This document shows, one piece after another, positions 54,601-63,431 of a stretch of DNA of 64,000 nt. The translations under genes were made by a program, and so were the position numbers. This stretch comes from Salinicoccus sediminis (GTDB lineage Bacteria; Bacillota; Bacilli; Staphylococcales; Salinicoccaceae): contig NZ_LAYZ01000023.1 in NCBI RefSeq assembly GCF_000986795.1, positions 55,711 to 119,710 on the forward strand. The letters are read 5' to 3'. How positions within the stretch are numbered: the first letter of the stretch is position 1; each line of letters begins with the position of its first letter. Below the pieces are notes generated by a model. That model worked only from the letters and a program-made list of their open reading frames with translations. It was not told where the DNA came from and ran no database searches.

Positions 54601-55164
54601 TTAATGTTTGTCGTTATCATTACCCTCCCCTTTAATATAATAAACAATTCCAAATCTTGAAAATATTGCACCGCATATCATTCCCACACACCCGCCGATG
54701 GTGTTGAGTATAACGTCATCCACATTTGAAATCCTTCCAATCGGCAGGCTGTACTGAAGGAATTCTATGGACACCGACGTGAGAAACGCGAGGAACACTG
54801 TCCAGAACGCCCGCCTTAAAAGCAGGTATACGAAAAACCCGAAAGGGACAAAAAGCATGATGTTCATCAATAGTGAGTTGATGATCGCCCTGGTCGTCGC
54901 GTATTCCCACGTCTCGATGATACTCAGAAACGGAATGAATGATGTGACTTTTTCGGGGTTATTGCTTGGCAGCATCGTCACGAGCGCCATGCCGACCAGG
55001 GTCATCACAAGCCCGACATACGTCAGATAGCCCACGATCTTCTTCCTGTTATCCAATTTGTATCCGCTGCGGCTGTTGATCAGGAGTGTGATGAATATCA
55101 CCGCAAAGAACAGTATGATGAAAACCGGGATGACCGGTTCAAAAGCGTTGTAAAGTTCGTACAT
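54601..55164 (-). CDS. VanZ family membrane protein
   Basis: A 187-residue protein with about five membrane helices. The VanZ signature is visible as NSLLMNIMLFVPFGFFVYLLL near 95-115 (shorter core NIMLFVPFGF) and SIEFLQYSLPIGRISNVDDVILNTIGG (core EFLQY...DDVILN). VanZ-like proteins are common; the name does not imply teicoplanin resistance here. It follows the ABC exporter gene by 19 bases. Confidence 0.88.
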   Translation of the reverse strand: MYELYNAFEPVIPVFIILFFAVIFITLLINSRSGYKLDNRKKIVGYLTYVGLVMTLVGMALVTMLPSNNPEKVTSFIPFLSIIETWEYATTRAIINSLLMNIMLFVPFGFFVYLLLRRAFWTVFLAFLTSVSIEFLQYSLPIGRISNVDDVILNTIGGCVGMICGAIFSRFGIVYYIKGEGNDNDKH

Positions 55165-55183
55165 TTTCCATTCCTCTTATCTA

Positions 55184-56932
55184 TCAGCCAAATTGCTGTT
55201 CTGTAAATATCCTGTACATTTCATGGGTCTCCATGAGCTCCCGGTGCGTCCCGCTCCCTGTCAGATACCCGTTATCGATGAAGAATATTTTATCTGAGTT
55301 TACAACAGTTGAGAGCCTGTGTGCAATCACTAACACAGTCCGCCCCTCCATCAGTTCATCCAGCGCTTCCTGGACATAGCGTTCCGAGCGTGAGTCGAGG
55401 CTTGCCGTCGCTTCATCCAGCATGAGCAGTTTCGGGTTTTTCAGGAATGCACGGGCGATGCCGATCCGCTGCCGCTGCCCGCCCGAGAGTTTCACCCCGC
55501 GCTCGCCGACTTCCGTATCGAGGCCGTCCTCAAGCGCATCGATGAACTCTTTCGCATATGACTTCGCCACCGCCGACTCCACTTCTTCACGTGTGTAGTC
55601 CGAAGCTTCAAGGCCGTATGTAATGTTCTCAAGTATAGTTCCTGAAATGATGGCACTCTCCTGGGCCACGTAGCCGATATTCCTGCGCAGCGGCCCGAGC
55701 GGAATGCCGCGGATGTCCATGCCGTCGATTTCAATCGCGCCGGAAAGGACGTCATAATACCTTTCAATGAGCGCGAAAATCGTTGATTTCCCGCCTCCGC
55801 TCGGTCCGACGAACGCCACTTTCCGGTTATGTTCCGCCCTGAAATCTATGCCGTGCAGAACGGGGGTATCCTCCCCGTAGCCGAAGTGGACATCCTTGAA
55901 TTCGAGCGTCCTGAACTGCAGTTTCTCCTCTGCAGCCATTTCCGCTGCGTCCGCTTCCTCGTCGCGGTCGAGTATGCCGATGATCCTGTCGGTGGCGCCG
56001 AGGGCTTTATTGTACTCGGTGAAAAACATGGCGAACATCGTCATCGGCATGATGATCTGGAACAGGTAGAGCAGAAACGCCACCATCGTGCCGACGGACA
56101 GCGTCCCTTCTGCGACACGCAGTCCGCCGTAGCCGATGATCAGTATGATGACAAACATCATCACTGTACCCATGATCGGCGAAAGGAATGCATTGATCTT
56201 CGCCTCCTGCATGCCGTAGTTATAGAGCCTTCTGATGCCGGATCGCCCTTTCTGCCGTTCATACGCTTCGCCGTTGAAGGATTTCATGAGGCGGATCTCA
56301 CTCAGCGTCTCCTGGACACTGCCTGTGAATTCCGCCGTCTCATCCTGGAGTGCCCTGGAAATCCTGCTCATTTTCCTGCCGAGCGGCATGATGATGAGTA
56401 TTGAGACCGGTACGGAGATGAACATGATGAGCGACATCCGCCAGTCCAGGACGAAAAGGATGACGACCGAACCCGCCACCGACATGATGCCGCCGATGAG
56501 CTGCGGGAAGTGGCTGGTGATCAGATCTTTGATGATGGCAGTATCATTGACCACCCTGCTGACGGACTCCCCGCTTTTGGTCCGGTCGAAATAGCTGACG
56601 GGAAGCCTGAGGAATTTATCCCACACAATCTCGCGGAGCCGCGAGATGATTGTCTGGCCGACACGCGCGAGTATATAGTATGAGACTCCGTCAAGTATGG
56701 CACTGAGGAGGAACACTGAGATGATGAGGGCGATGATGCCGGATGAAAACATATCGGTATCAAAGCCGTCAATGAACTGCTGTGTAAGAAGCGGTACGAT
56801 GAGGCTGCCGATTGTGCCGAACAAAGTGAGCACGATTGCGAATATGAAGAGACCTCTGTTGAGCCGTGTCCGCCGGAGCAGCTGCATGAAATCCGTGAAT
56901 GATGCGGACTTTTCCTGTAATTTTTCTTCCAT
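55184..56932 (-). CDS. ABC exporter with fused membrane and ATPase domains
   Basis: A 582-residue half-transporter of the MsbA/BmrA/LmrA type. Six membrane helices occupy about 1-310. The ATPase has Walker A GPSGGGKST near 375, Q-loop YVAQES, signature LSGGQRQRIGIARAFLKNP, Walker B LLMLDEATASLD and the switch IAHRLST. It works as a homodimer, exporting lipids, drugs or peptides; the substrate is unknown. Divergent from the two-gene ABC system at 57031. Confidence 0.93.
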   Translation of the reverse strand: MEEKLQEKSASFTDFMQLLRRTRLNRGLFIFAIVLTLFGTIGSLIVPLLTQQFIDGFDTDMFSSGIIALIISVFLLSAILDGVSYYILARVGQTIISRLREIVWDKFLRLPVSYFDRTKSGESVSRVVNDTAIIKDLITSHFPQLIGGIMSVAGSVVILFVLDWRMSLIMFISVPVSILIIMPLGRKMSRISRALQDETAEFTGSVQETLSEIRLMKSFNGEAYERQKGRSGIRRLYNYGMQEAKINAFLSPIMGTVMMFVIILIIGYGGLRVAEGTLSVGTMVAFLLYLFQIIMPMTMFAMFFTEYNKALGATDRIIGILDRDEEADAAEMAAEEKLQFRTLEFKDVHFGYGEDTPVLHGIDFRAEHNRKVAFVGPSGGGKSTIFALIERYYDVLSGAIEIDGMDIRGIPLGPLRRNIGYVAQESAIISGTILENITYGLEASDYTREEVESAVAKSYAKEFIDALEDGLDTEVGERGVKLSGGQRQRIGIARAFLKNPKLLMLDEATASLDSRSERYVQEALDELMEGRTVLVIAHRLSTVVNSDKIFFIDNGYLTGSGTHRELMETHEMYRIFTEQQFG

Positions 56933-57030
56933 GGATTATAACCTCATTTTCTGATCGAGTATTATCCATTATATAGTAACAACAGGCATTTCACTATGGT
57001 AAAATCGATGTAAGAGAAGGAGGAAATCCC

Positions 57031-57930
57031 ATGTCACTTGAACTGAACCAGCTTACCAAGAAATTCAACGAAAATACTGCAGTTGATGACATCAACCTCA
57101 CTGTACCGACCGGCAGCATGTACGGCTTCCTCGGTGGAAACGGCGCGGGCAAGACGACGACATTCCGGATGATCCTGGGTCTTCTGAAACAGACGGAAGG
57201 CACAATCACCTACAACGGGAAGCCAATCGACTACAGCGTCACGAACCGTATCGGCTACCTGCCGGAGGAACGCGGGCTTCATCCGAAACTGAAGGTCGAA
57301 GAGCAGATACGCTATCTCGCCCAGCTCAAAGGAATGTCAAAGAAGGACATCGATGTAAAACTCGATGAGTGGCTCGAGCGTTTTGAAGTTCCGGAAAACC
57401 GGGACAAGCGCATCGAGAAACTGTCCAAGGGGAACCAGCAGAAGATCCAGCTGATTGCATCGATCATCCATGAGCCGGACCTCATCATACTGGATGAACC
57501 GTTCAGCGGACTCGACCCGGTCAATGTGGAGATCCTGAAAAGATCCGTGAAGGAACTCAATAGTAACGGCGCGACGATCATCTTCAGTACGCACCGCATG
57601 GAGCATGTCGAGGAAATGTGCGAGGAACTCTGCATCCTCAACCACGGCGCCCAGGTCGTCAGCGGCAATATCGACAAGATCAAAAGCGACTTCGGACAGA
57701 AGGAGATAATCATCGAAGGGGATCATGACATTTCATTCCTTGAAGAAATGCCGGGTGTCCTGGATATGAAACAGGTGAGGAAGAAAACGACGCTGAAGAT
57801 TTCAGACGAACAGTATGCCGATCCGATTTTCAAGGAAATCATCAAGCTCGGATATTTCAAACGATTCCAGGTGAATGAACCTTCGCTGAACGATATCTTT
57901 ATTTCGAAAGTGGGTCGTAAATATGAATAA
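57031..57930 (+). CDS. ABC transporter ATP-binding protein (NatA/YhaQ type)
   Basis: A 299-residue ATPase. It has Walker A GGNGAGKTT near 38-46, Q-loop GYLPEERGLHP, signature LSKGNQQKIQLIASIIHEP, Walker B LIILDEPFSGLDP and the switch FSTHRMEHVE. It carries the C-terminal DUF4162 domain found in NatA-like exporters. RBS GAAGGAGG. Its stop overlaps the permease start by eight bases. Confidence 0.93.
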   Translation: MSLELNQLTKKFNENTAVDDINLTVPTGSMYGFLGGNGAGKTTTFRMILGLLKQTEGTITYNGKPIDYSVTNRIGYLPEERGLHPKLKVEEQIRYLAQLKGMSKKDIDVKLDEWLERFEVPENRDKRIEKLSKGNQQKIQLIASIIHEPDLIILDEPFSGLDPVNVEILKRSVKELNSNGATIIFSTHRMEHVEEMCEELCILNHGAQVVSGNIDKIKSDFGQKEIIIEGDHDISFLEEMPGVLDMKQVRKKTTLKISDEQYADPIFKEIIKLGYFKRFQVNEPSLNDIFISKVGRKYE

Positions 57931-59143
57931 ATTCATGACGACGTTCCTGCAGACATATGTTTCCAAAGTACGCGCGAAGTCATTCATCATCAGCACGCTC
58001 ATCATCGTCCTCCTGATATTCCTCGCAGCAAATATCGACAAGATCATCGACCTCTTCGATTCGAGCGAAGAAGTGACCACGCTGCAGGTCGACGCCCAAG
58101 AGGCGCAGTACGCAGGGATCGAATCGATGTTCGAATCCATGGATGCGGAATTTGAAATCGAACCGTACGAAGGCGGGGACGCCCCGGCGGGCGGTGCGGT
58201 GCTGACCGTCGAGGAAACGGATCCACTGGCGTTTACCATTTCGGCGGAAAACGACCTGCCCGATGAACAGAAGACGGAAATCGAGACGGCCCTCGCTGAA
58301 GTGCAGCGGATGAGCACGATACAGGCGCTCAATCTGACACCTGAAGAAACAGCCAGCCTCGGCGAGTCGCCCGAGATCACTTATGACATCGCCGCAGACG
58401 ATGGGGAAGCTGAGGACGAAGGGTCGGCCGCCGACATGAACCCGCTCAACAGCATCATCTTCTATGTCACAGTGATCATCATGTTCTTCATCATCATCAA
58501 CTACGCCAGCCAGATCGGTACGGAGATCGCCATGGAGAAGACATCCCGCGTCATAGAAATGATCGTATCGAGCGTTCCGCCGGTGACCCATCTGCTGGCG
58601 AAGATATCCGCGATGATCTCGGTCAGTCTGACCCAGCTCATCGTCTTCGTCCTGGCAGTCATTGCTGCGATACAGATGTTCGATTTCAACAACCTGATCT
58701 CCGAATTCGGCTTGGAATCGAACGACCGGACAGTCACGCTCGCTGTCTACTCACTGATCTACCTGATCCTCGGGCTGGTGCTGTACCTGTCGATTTCCGC
58801 CCTGCTCGGCTCATTCATCAGTCGCATGGAAGACCTTCAGCAGGCACTCCTGCCCGTGACGATGTTTTCACTGATCGGTTTCTATATCGCAATCTTCAAC
58901 ATCTGGACGAGCGAAAACATGCTCATCATCATCTCCAGCTACATTCCGCCGTTCACGCCGTTCGTCATGCCACTCCGGGCGATGCATGAAACCACAGGCC
59001 AGGTCGAACTGCTGCTCGGAATCTTGATACTGATCGTGACCATCGCAGTGGTCATCTGGCTCGCTGCAAGCATCTACAGAAACAGCGTCCTGTCGACGGA
59101 CAAAGGCATACTGAAAAATCTGAAGCGCATCAGAAGAGAATAG
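57923..59143 (+). CDS. ABC transporter permease (NatB/YhaP type)
   Basis: A 406-residue membrane subunit of the ABC-2 type. One N-terminal helix (about 16-36) is followed by a large outer acidic loop (about 45-175), then five helices with TEIAMEKTSRVIEMIVSSVPP before them, the usual ABC-2 signature. Partner of the ATPase before it. In Bacillus the homologues export sodium (NatAB) or are of unknown use (YhaQP). Confidence 0.9.
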   Translation: MNKFMTTFLQTYVSKVRAKSFIISTLIIVLLIFLAANIDKIIDLFDSSEEVTTLQVDAQEAQYAGIESMFESMDAEFEIEPYEGGDAPAGGAVLTVEETDPLAFTISAENDLPDEQKTEIETALAEVQRMSTIQALNLTPEETASLGESPEITYDIAADDGEAEDEGSAADMNPLNSIIFYVTVIIMFFIIINYASQIGTEIAMEKTSRVIEMIVSSVPPVTHLLAKISAMISVSLTQLIVFVLAVIAAIQMFDFNNLISEFGLESNDRTVTLAVYSLIYLILGLVLYLSISALLGSFISRMEDLQQALLPVTMFSLIGFYIAIFNIWTSENMLIIISSYIPPFTPFVMPLRAMHETTGQVELLLGILILIVTIAVVIWLAASIYRNSVLSTDKGILKNLKRIRRE

Positions 59144-59202
59144 TCGTGTTGTTGGAAGGACTCCGGTCCTTCCTTTTTGTTGTTTGAGGGGACGTGACTT
59201 TT

Positions 59203-59318
59203 TGCCTCATCGACCGGAAAACGATGACAAGGCAGACCCCCCTGCCTTATCGTCGATCCCAAATCGAAGGCAGGACAACGCCTTTGCTTATCATCGATTA
59301 GAAAACGATGACAAGGCA
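59203..59318. repeat. Palindrome array C: three hairpins of the TGCCT type
   Basis: Three imperfect palindromes occur at 59203-59234, 59243-59272 and 59285-59318, each with outer arms TGCCT or TGCTT and AGGCA around an ATCGA-type core (TTATCATCGATTAGAAAACG for part of the third). They lie between the convergent permease gene and nagB, as in arrays A and B, but the outer arms differ. This and the terminator at 59362 fill the 259-base gap. Confidence 0.8.
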
Positions 59319-59361
59319 GACGGGAATCTCCACCGCGCCAAATCGGCTCAAACAAAAATAA

Positions 59362-59383
59362 CCCTCCGCACGTGTGCGGAGGG
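59362..59383 (-). terminator. Terminator after nagB
   Basis: A perfect ten-base stem, CCCTCCGCAC with GTGCGGAGGG, around two bases; TTATTTTTG follows on the minus strand. Confidence 0.88.
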
Positions 59384-59402
59384 CCAAATCCAATCCCAAC
59401 TC

Positions 59403-60125
59403 TTATAATTCTATATCTGCAACGTCGGTGATGACTTTCACGTCGTGGTGACGCTGCAGTATTGATGCCGGCACTTCTTCGGTGATTTCACCGTGGATCA
59501 TGTTTTTGAGCGCCTGTCTCTTACCGTCGCCTGATGCCATAAGCAGGATGCTCTTGGCGTTCATGATGGTGCCGAGCCCCATGGACACTGCCTTGACCGG
59601 GACATCTTCGATTTTGTCGAAGAATCTTGCATTGTCCTGGATCGTGCTTTCTGTCAGGTCGACGACGTGGGTGCCGGATTCGAACGAGGTGCCTGGCTCG
59701 TTGAAGGCGATGTGTGCATTTCTGCCGATGCCGAGGATCTGCAGATCGACGCCGCCGAGCTCCTCGATCATTTCATCATATTCCCGGGTCTCCCGGCCGA
59801 GGTCTTCGGCCACGCCGTTTGGAAGCTTCGTATTCTCAAGCGGTATATCAACCTTGTCAAAGAAGATTTCCCTCATATAATAATGATAGCTCTGCTCATC
59901 TTCCGGGGAAAGGCCGACATACTCGTCCAGGTTCACCGTATACACATGGGAGAGATCTACTTTATTCTTATTCAGCATATCCGCAAGATACTCATACATC
60001 TTCTCCGGTGTGGAACCTGTCGCAAGCCCCAGCACGAGCCTGTTCGAGTCCACTATCTTCTGAAATACGATCTTAGCTGCTTCCATGCTCATTTCATCAT
60101 AATTTTTCACTTTGCTTAATTCCAT
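59403..60125 (-). CDS. nagB: Glucosamine-6-phosphate deaminase
   Basis: Converts glucosamine-6-phosphate to fructose-6-phosphate and ammonia, the step after NagA. The 240-residue protein has the phosphate loop LGLATGSTPEKMYEYL near residue 33, the active-site NLDEYVGLSPEDEQSYHYYM and GIGRNAHIAFNEPG with the catalytic His. Single gene, away from nagA. Confidence 0.95.
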   Translation of the reverse strand: MELSKVKNYDEMSMEAAKIVFQKIVDSNRLVLGLATGSTPEKMYEYLADMLNKNKVDLSHVYTVNLDEYVGLSPEDEQSYHYYMREIFFDKVDIPLENTKLPNGVAEDLGRETREYDEMIEELGGVDLQILGIGRNAHIAFNEPGTSFESGTHVVDLTESTIQDNARFFDKIEDVPVKAVSMGLGTIMNAKSILLMASGDGKRQALKNMIHGEITEEVPASILQRHHDVKVITDVADIEL

Positions 60126-60270
60126 AAAGCGCCTCCGTATTCTATTCCAATACAGGATATGTATTCCGGAATATCCAGATGAAGGAAATTCCGGATTATT
60201 TAAATTTATAATATCACGAAAAATGTTGAAAAACTAGAAAAATTGATAGCTAATTCACATGATTAATCCC

Positions 60271-60870
60271 TTACAGATTTTCTATGATGGTACGCACTGC
60301 GTGGGTAATATCCTCCTGGGACCAGCTCGGAATATCCAGTTCCGTCCCGATTTCGTGATGCGCCGGTACATGGATGAATCCGGCAGGGATATCGAGCCCT
60401 TTATCCTGTATGTGATTCAGTGCGGAATACATCACATTGTTGCACAGGTAAGTGCCGGCCGTATTGGAAATACTTGCCGGGATCTCCTTTTCCCTGAGTG
60501 CCGACTCCAGCTTTTTCACAGGCAGCGTGGAGAATAAACCGTCCGGTCCCGCCGCATCTATCTTCTCCCCGTCGGGATTGAAACCGTCATTGTCCGGCCT
60601 GCCGTCTATGCAGTTGATTGCAATCCGTTCGATATGGACTGTATGACGGCCGCCGGCAAGCCCCAGGCAAACGACTGTATCCGGCTGTTCGGCTTCTATG
60701 TCCCCTGTGATCAGTTCGTCGATCCTGTCAAAAACGACAGGGTAGACCTTCCCCGTCACGCTGTACTCCCCGATTTCAAGACCGTCCAGCTCGCGCACCG
60801 CGGCTTCTGTCGGATTCGACCTGAACTTCAAAAACGGTTCGAATCCTGTAAGCAGTAATTTCTTCATCAT
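60271..60870 (-). CDS. pcp: Pyrrolidone-carboxylate peptidase (pyroglutamyl-peptidase I)
   Basis: Removes N-terminal pyroglutamate from peptides in the cytoplasm. The 199-residue protein starts MMKKLLLTGFEPF and contains the catalytic Cys in TAGTYLCNNVMYSALNH and the later His in IHVPA. The catalytic Glu is in the VVCLGLAGGRHTVHIERIA region. GAGG is seven bases before the ATG at 60870. A peptide-binding protein and DUF1445 gene follow upstream on the same strand. Confidence 0.93.
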   Translation of the reverse strand: MMKKLLLTGFEPFLKFRSNPTEAAVRELDGLEIGEYSVTGKVYPVVFDRIDELITGDIEAEQPDTVVCLGLAGGRHTVHIERIAINCIDGRPDNDGFNPDGEKIDAAGPDGLFSTLPVKKLESALREKEIPASISNTAGTYLCNNVMYSALNHIQDKGLDIPAGFIHVPAHHEIGTELDIPSWSQEDITHAVRTIIENL

Positions 60871-60918
60871 TTTCCCACCTCGCATAATCATGTCACTTCC
60901 AATGTATCAGACTCCAAA

Positions 60919-60947
60919 GAAAAAAGCTCCCATATTAAACGGGAGCT
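60919..60947 (-). terminator. Terminator after the peptide-binding protein gene
   Basis: AGCTCCC and GGGAGCT stem, then TTTTTTC on the minus strand, ten bases after the stop. Confidence 0.85.
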
Positions 60948-60956
60948 CTCCTTCTA

Positions 60957-62528
60957 TCAATCCAGGACTTTCAAATACGGGAAGCTGCTCGGATACTGGT
61001 AATATCCTTCCAGTTCATCGTTTATGCCCGCAAGCAGTACAGAATGGTAGATCGGCACAAGCGGTGATTCATCGATGATGATCTGCTGCGCCCGGGCATA
61101 CTGTTCCATGCGCGCCGCCCCGTCCGTCTCAGTCCGCGCCTCATCCAGCAGCTGGTCCACTTCTGCATTGGCATATCTCGTGCGGTTACCCGGCGCGCCA
61201 TGGTTGTCCGAGTGGAACATCGGATAGAGTCCATAATCGGCATCAAGCGTCACTGTGCCCCAGCTGCCCATGAACATTTCATGTTCACCGTTGGCCGTGA
61301 ATTCCTGGTAGGCACCGGACTCCATCTGGCGGATTTTCAAATTGATGTTCAGGTCCTTCAGCTCCTCCTGTATGAATGTGGCAATATCCGCAGTCGTCCG
61401 GTCATTCACGACAATTTCAGCCGTGAATCCATCGCCGTGTCCGCTCTTCTCGAGAAGTTCCTTTGCCGCTTCCTTGTCGAAAGGCACCGGTTCAAGATCC
61501 TCGCTGTAGCCTGTCACCGTCGGGTTGAGCGGTGTATCGGCAACAGCCGGTATACCTTCGAGCATTTCATTGATGATAGCCTCCTTGTCGATGGACATTG
61601 CGATCGCACGTCTCACATCCGGATCATCGAACGGCTCCTTCTCAACATTGAACCCCATGTACGACATGCTGGCACTCTGATTCTGTTCCACACGCGTGCC
61701 TTCTGTGCCGTCAATCCGTGCGACATCACTCGGATTGACCGGATATATCAGGTCCGCATCGCCAGTTGACAGTTCAGCAATCCGCGTACCGTCTTCAGGC
61801 ACTGCCTTGAATGTGACGGATTCAGGCTTTGCGGGCTCTCCCCAGTAGTCTCCGTTGCGCACGAGCGTCACATGATCGCCTTCCGCAATCTCCTCAAACT
61901 TGAAGAACCCCGTTCCCACCGGGTTTTCATTGACTTCCGTCAGCGGGTTGCCGCCCTCTTCCATGCCCGCATAGTCCGCCTCGATCACTTCCTTGCTGAT
62001 CATGTGTCCGCCCGGATGCGCCAGGTGTGCAGGCAGTGCCGCAAACGGCCCGTCGGTATGTATACGGACAGTGTAATCATCAACAATCTCCACTTCATCT
62101 ATTTCTGTAAATAAAAATTCCAGCGGCGCTCCGACTTCCGGATCCCTCACACGGTCGAGGTTCGCTTTTACGACTTCGGCATTGAATGGGCTGCCGTCAT
62201 GGAAAGTGACGCCTTCACGCAGTTTGAATTCCCACGTAGTATCATCCAGCTGCCCGTAGGATTCGGCCAGTCCGGGTTCGAGCTCAAGATCCTGGTTCAT
62301 CTTCACCAGCGTCTCGTATATGTTGGTCATCACATAGAGTGAATAACCGTCATTCGCCGCATGCGGATCGAGTGAACTCGGCATGGCAAGCAGGCTGAAG
62401 TTGATGTCCTTCCCTGCCGTTTCCTCCCCACTGCCGTCTGATCCAGAGCCTTCATCCACCCCGCTGTCATCCGTGCATGCGGCCAGCACGAAGATCAGTG
62501 ATACAATCAGAAAGTACCATTTTTTCAT
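60957..62528 (-). CDS. Peptide ABC transporter substrate-binding lipoprotein (OppA/DppA family)
   Basis: A 523-residue cluster C binding protein with signal and lipobox LAACTDD (lipid Cys18) and an acidic Gly/Ser linker. The SBP_bac_5 signature reads LAESYGQLDDTTWEFKLREG (split before VTFHDGSPFNAEVV). Further on are AMSIDKEAIINEML and the end VPIYHSV. It binds di- or oligopeptides, or glutathione. No permease or ATPase gene is adjacent. With pcp next to it, pyroglutamyl or glutamine-rich peptides are a possible ligand. Confidence 0.9.
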   Translation of the reverse strand: MKKWYFLIVSLIFVLAACTDDSGVDEGSGSDGSGEETAGKDINFSLLAMPSSLDPHAANDGYSLYVMTNIYETLVKMNQDLELEPGLAESYGQLDDTTWEFKLREGVTFHDGSPFNAEVVKANLDRVRDPEVGAPLEFLFTEIDEVEIVDDYTVRIHTDGPFAALPAHLAHPGGHMISKEVIEADYAGMEEGGNPLTEVNENPVGTGFFKFEEIAEGDHVTLVRNGDYWGEPAKPESVTFKAVPEDGTRIAELSTGDADLIYPVNPSDVARIDGTEGTRVEQNQSASMSYMGFNVEKEPFDDPDVRRAIAMSIDKEAIINEMLEGIPAVADTPLNPTVTGYSEDLEPVPFDKEAAKELLEKSGHGDGFTAEIVVNDRTTADIATFIQEELKDLNINLKIRQMESGAYQEFTANGEHEMFMGSWGTVTLDADYGLYPMFHSDNHGAPGNRTRYANAEVDQLLDEARTETDGAARMEQYARAQQIIIDESPLVPIYHSVLLAGINDELEGYYQYPSSFPYLKVLD

Positions 62529-62598
62529 CTTTATTTCCTCCCATTATATATTTACTTATTATACCTATAATCATACTATGGATTGAAAGATGAAAGAA

Positions 62599-62631
62599 GC
62601 GGAAATGTGTACAATTCCTGCACATTTCCGC
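62599..62631 (-). terminator. Hairpin after the DUF1445 gene
   Basis: A perfect 11-base stem, GCGGAAATGTG with CACATTTCCGC, and an 11-base loop. On the minus strand a weak T-run (TTCTTTC) follows; it lies 16 bases after the stop of the DUF1445 gene. Confidence 0.7.
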
Positions 62632-62646
62632 CTATTAGTTACTTTT

Positions 62647-63420
62647 TCAATTATTTTTTCTGTAATCCTCATTCTCAAGGTCGGTCACGAACATATGACC
62701 CGGCGCATGGGTAATCATGATGGAAGGCTTCGCGTTTAATGCCGCATTCTGCGGTGTGACACCGCACGCCCAGAATACCGGCGTTTCCCCTTCCCTCATT
62801 TCAACCCCTTCGCCGTATTCAGGATCGGCGATATCTCTGATGCCGATTTCGTGCGGGCTGCCGTAATGGACCGGCCCGCCGTGCATTTCGGGGAACTGTT
62901 CCGTTACACGTGTGACGGTCTCCACTTCACTCTCATCAAACGGCCGCATTGAGACGACCAGTTCGCCGCCGAACACGCCCGCGGGATCGGTCGCGATATT
63001 CGTCTTGTACATGGCGACGTTCCGCCTCTCATCAATATGCCTGATTGAAAGTCCCTCATCCAGGATAGCCTGCTCGAACGTAAAGCTGCAGCCGATAAGG
63101 AATGTGACGAAGTCATCCCGCCAATATCCTCTGATGTCATCCGTCGTCTCGCGGAGCACGCCGTCCTCATATATATTATACTTCGGCACGTCTGTCCGGA
63201 TGTCGGAGCCGTCCGCAAACCGGCTTTTTGTCTGTCCGTCTTCGATGACCTCAATCACGGGCACCGCCTTTTTATTGCGCATGGCATACAGCAGGAAGTC
63301 AAATGCGTAAACCTTCGGCAGGATGACCAGGTTCGCCTGGACTTTATGGCCCGCGGCACCTGAGGTCGTTCCGGTGAACTCACCATTCCTGATCGCTTCT
63401 CTCAATTCTTTAGAATCCAC
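62647..63420 (-). CDS. DUF1445 putative hydro-lyase (YcsI/D-glutamate cyclase type)
   Basis: A 257-residue protein of the DUF1445 family with the marks SGAAGHKVQANLVILP near residue 20, DFVTFLIGCSFTFEQAI near 105, and FWACGVTPQNAAL with ITHAPGHMFVTD near the end. Relatives include the mitochondrial D-glutamate cyclase domain, which makes 5-oxoproline. It follows the NRAMP-like gene by 11 bases, an order also found as ycsG-ycsI in Bacillus. Confidence 0.9.
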   Translation of the reverse strand: MDSKELREAIRNGEFTGTTSGAAGHKVQANLVILPKVYAFDFLLYAMRNKKAVPVIEVIEDGQTKSRFADGSDIRTDVPKYNIYEDGVLRETTDDIRGYWRDDFVTFLIGCSFTFEQAILDEGLSIRHIDERRNVAMYKTNIATDPAGVFGGELVVSMRPFDESEVETVTRVTEQFPEMHGGPVHYGSPHEIGIRDIADPEYGEGVEMREGETPVFWACGVTPQNAALNAKPSIMITHAPGHMFVTDLENEDYRKNN

Positions 63421-63431
63421 TTCGTATCCTC

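Noticed and set aside
54601..55164. VanZ gene as a glycopeptide-resistance marker
   Set aside because: VanZ-family proteins are widespread; no vanA/B/H/X genes are present, and the M15 carboxypeptidase is 31 kb away.
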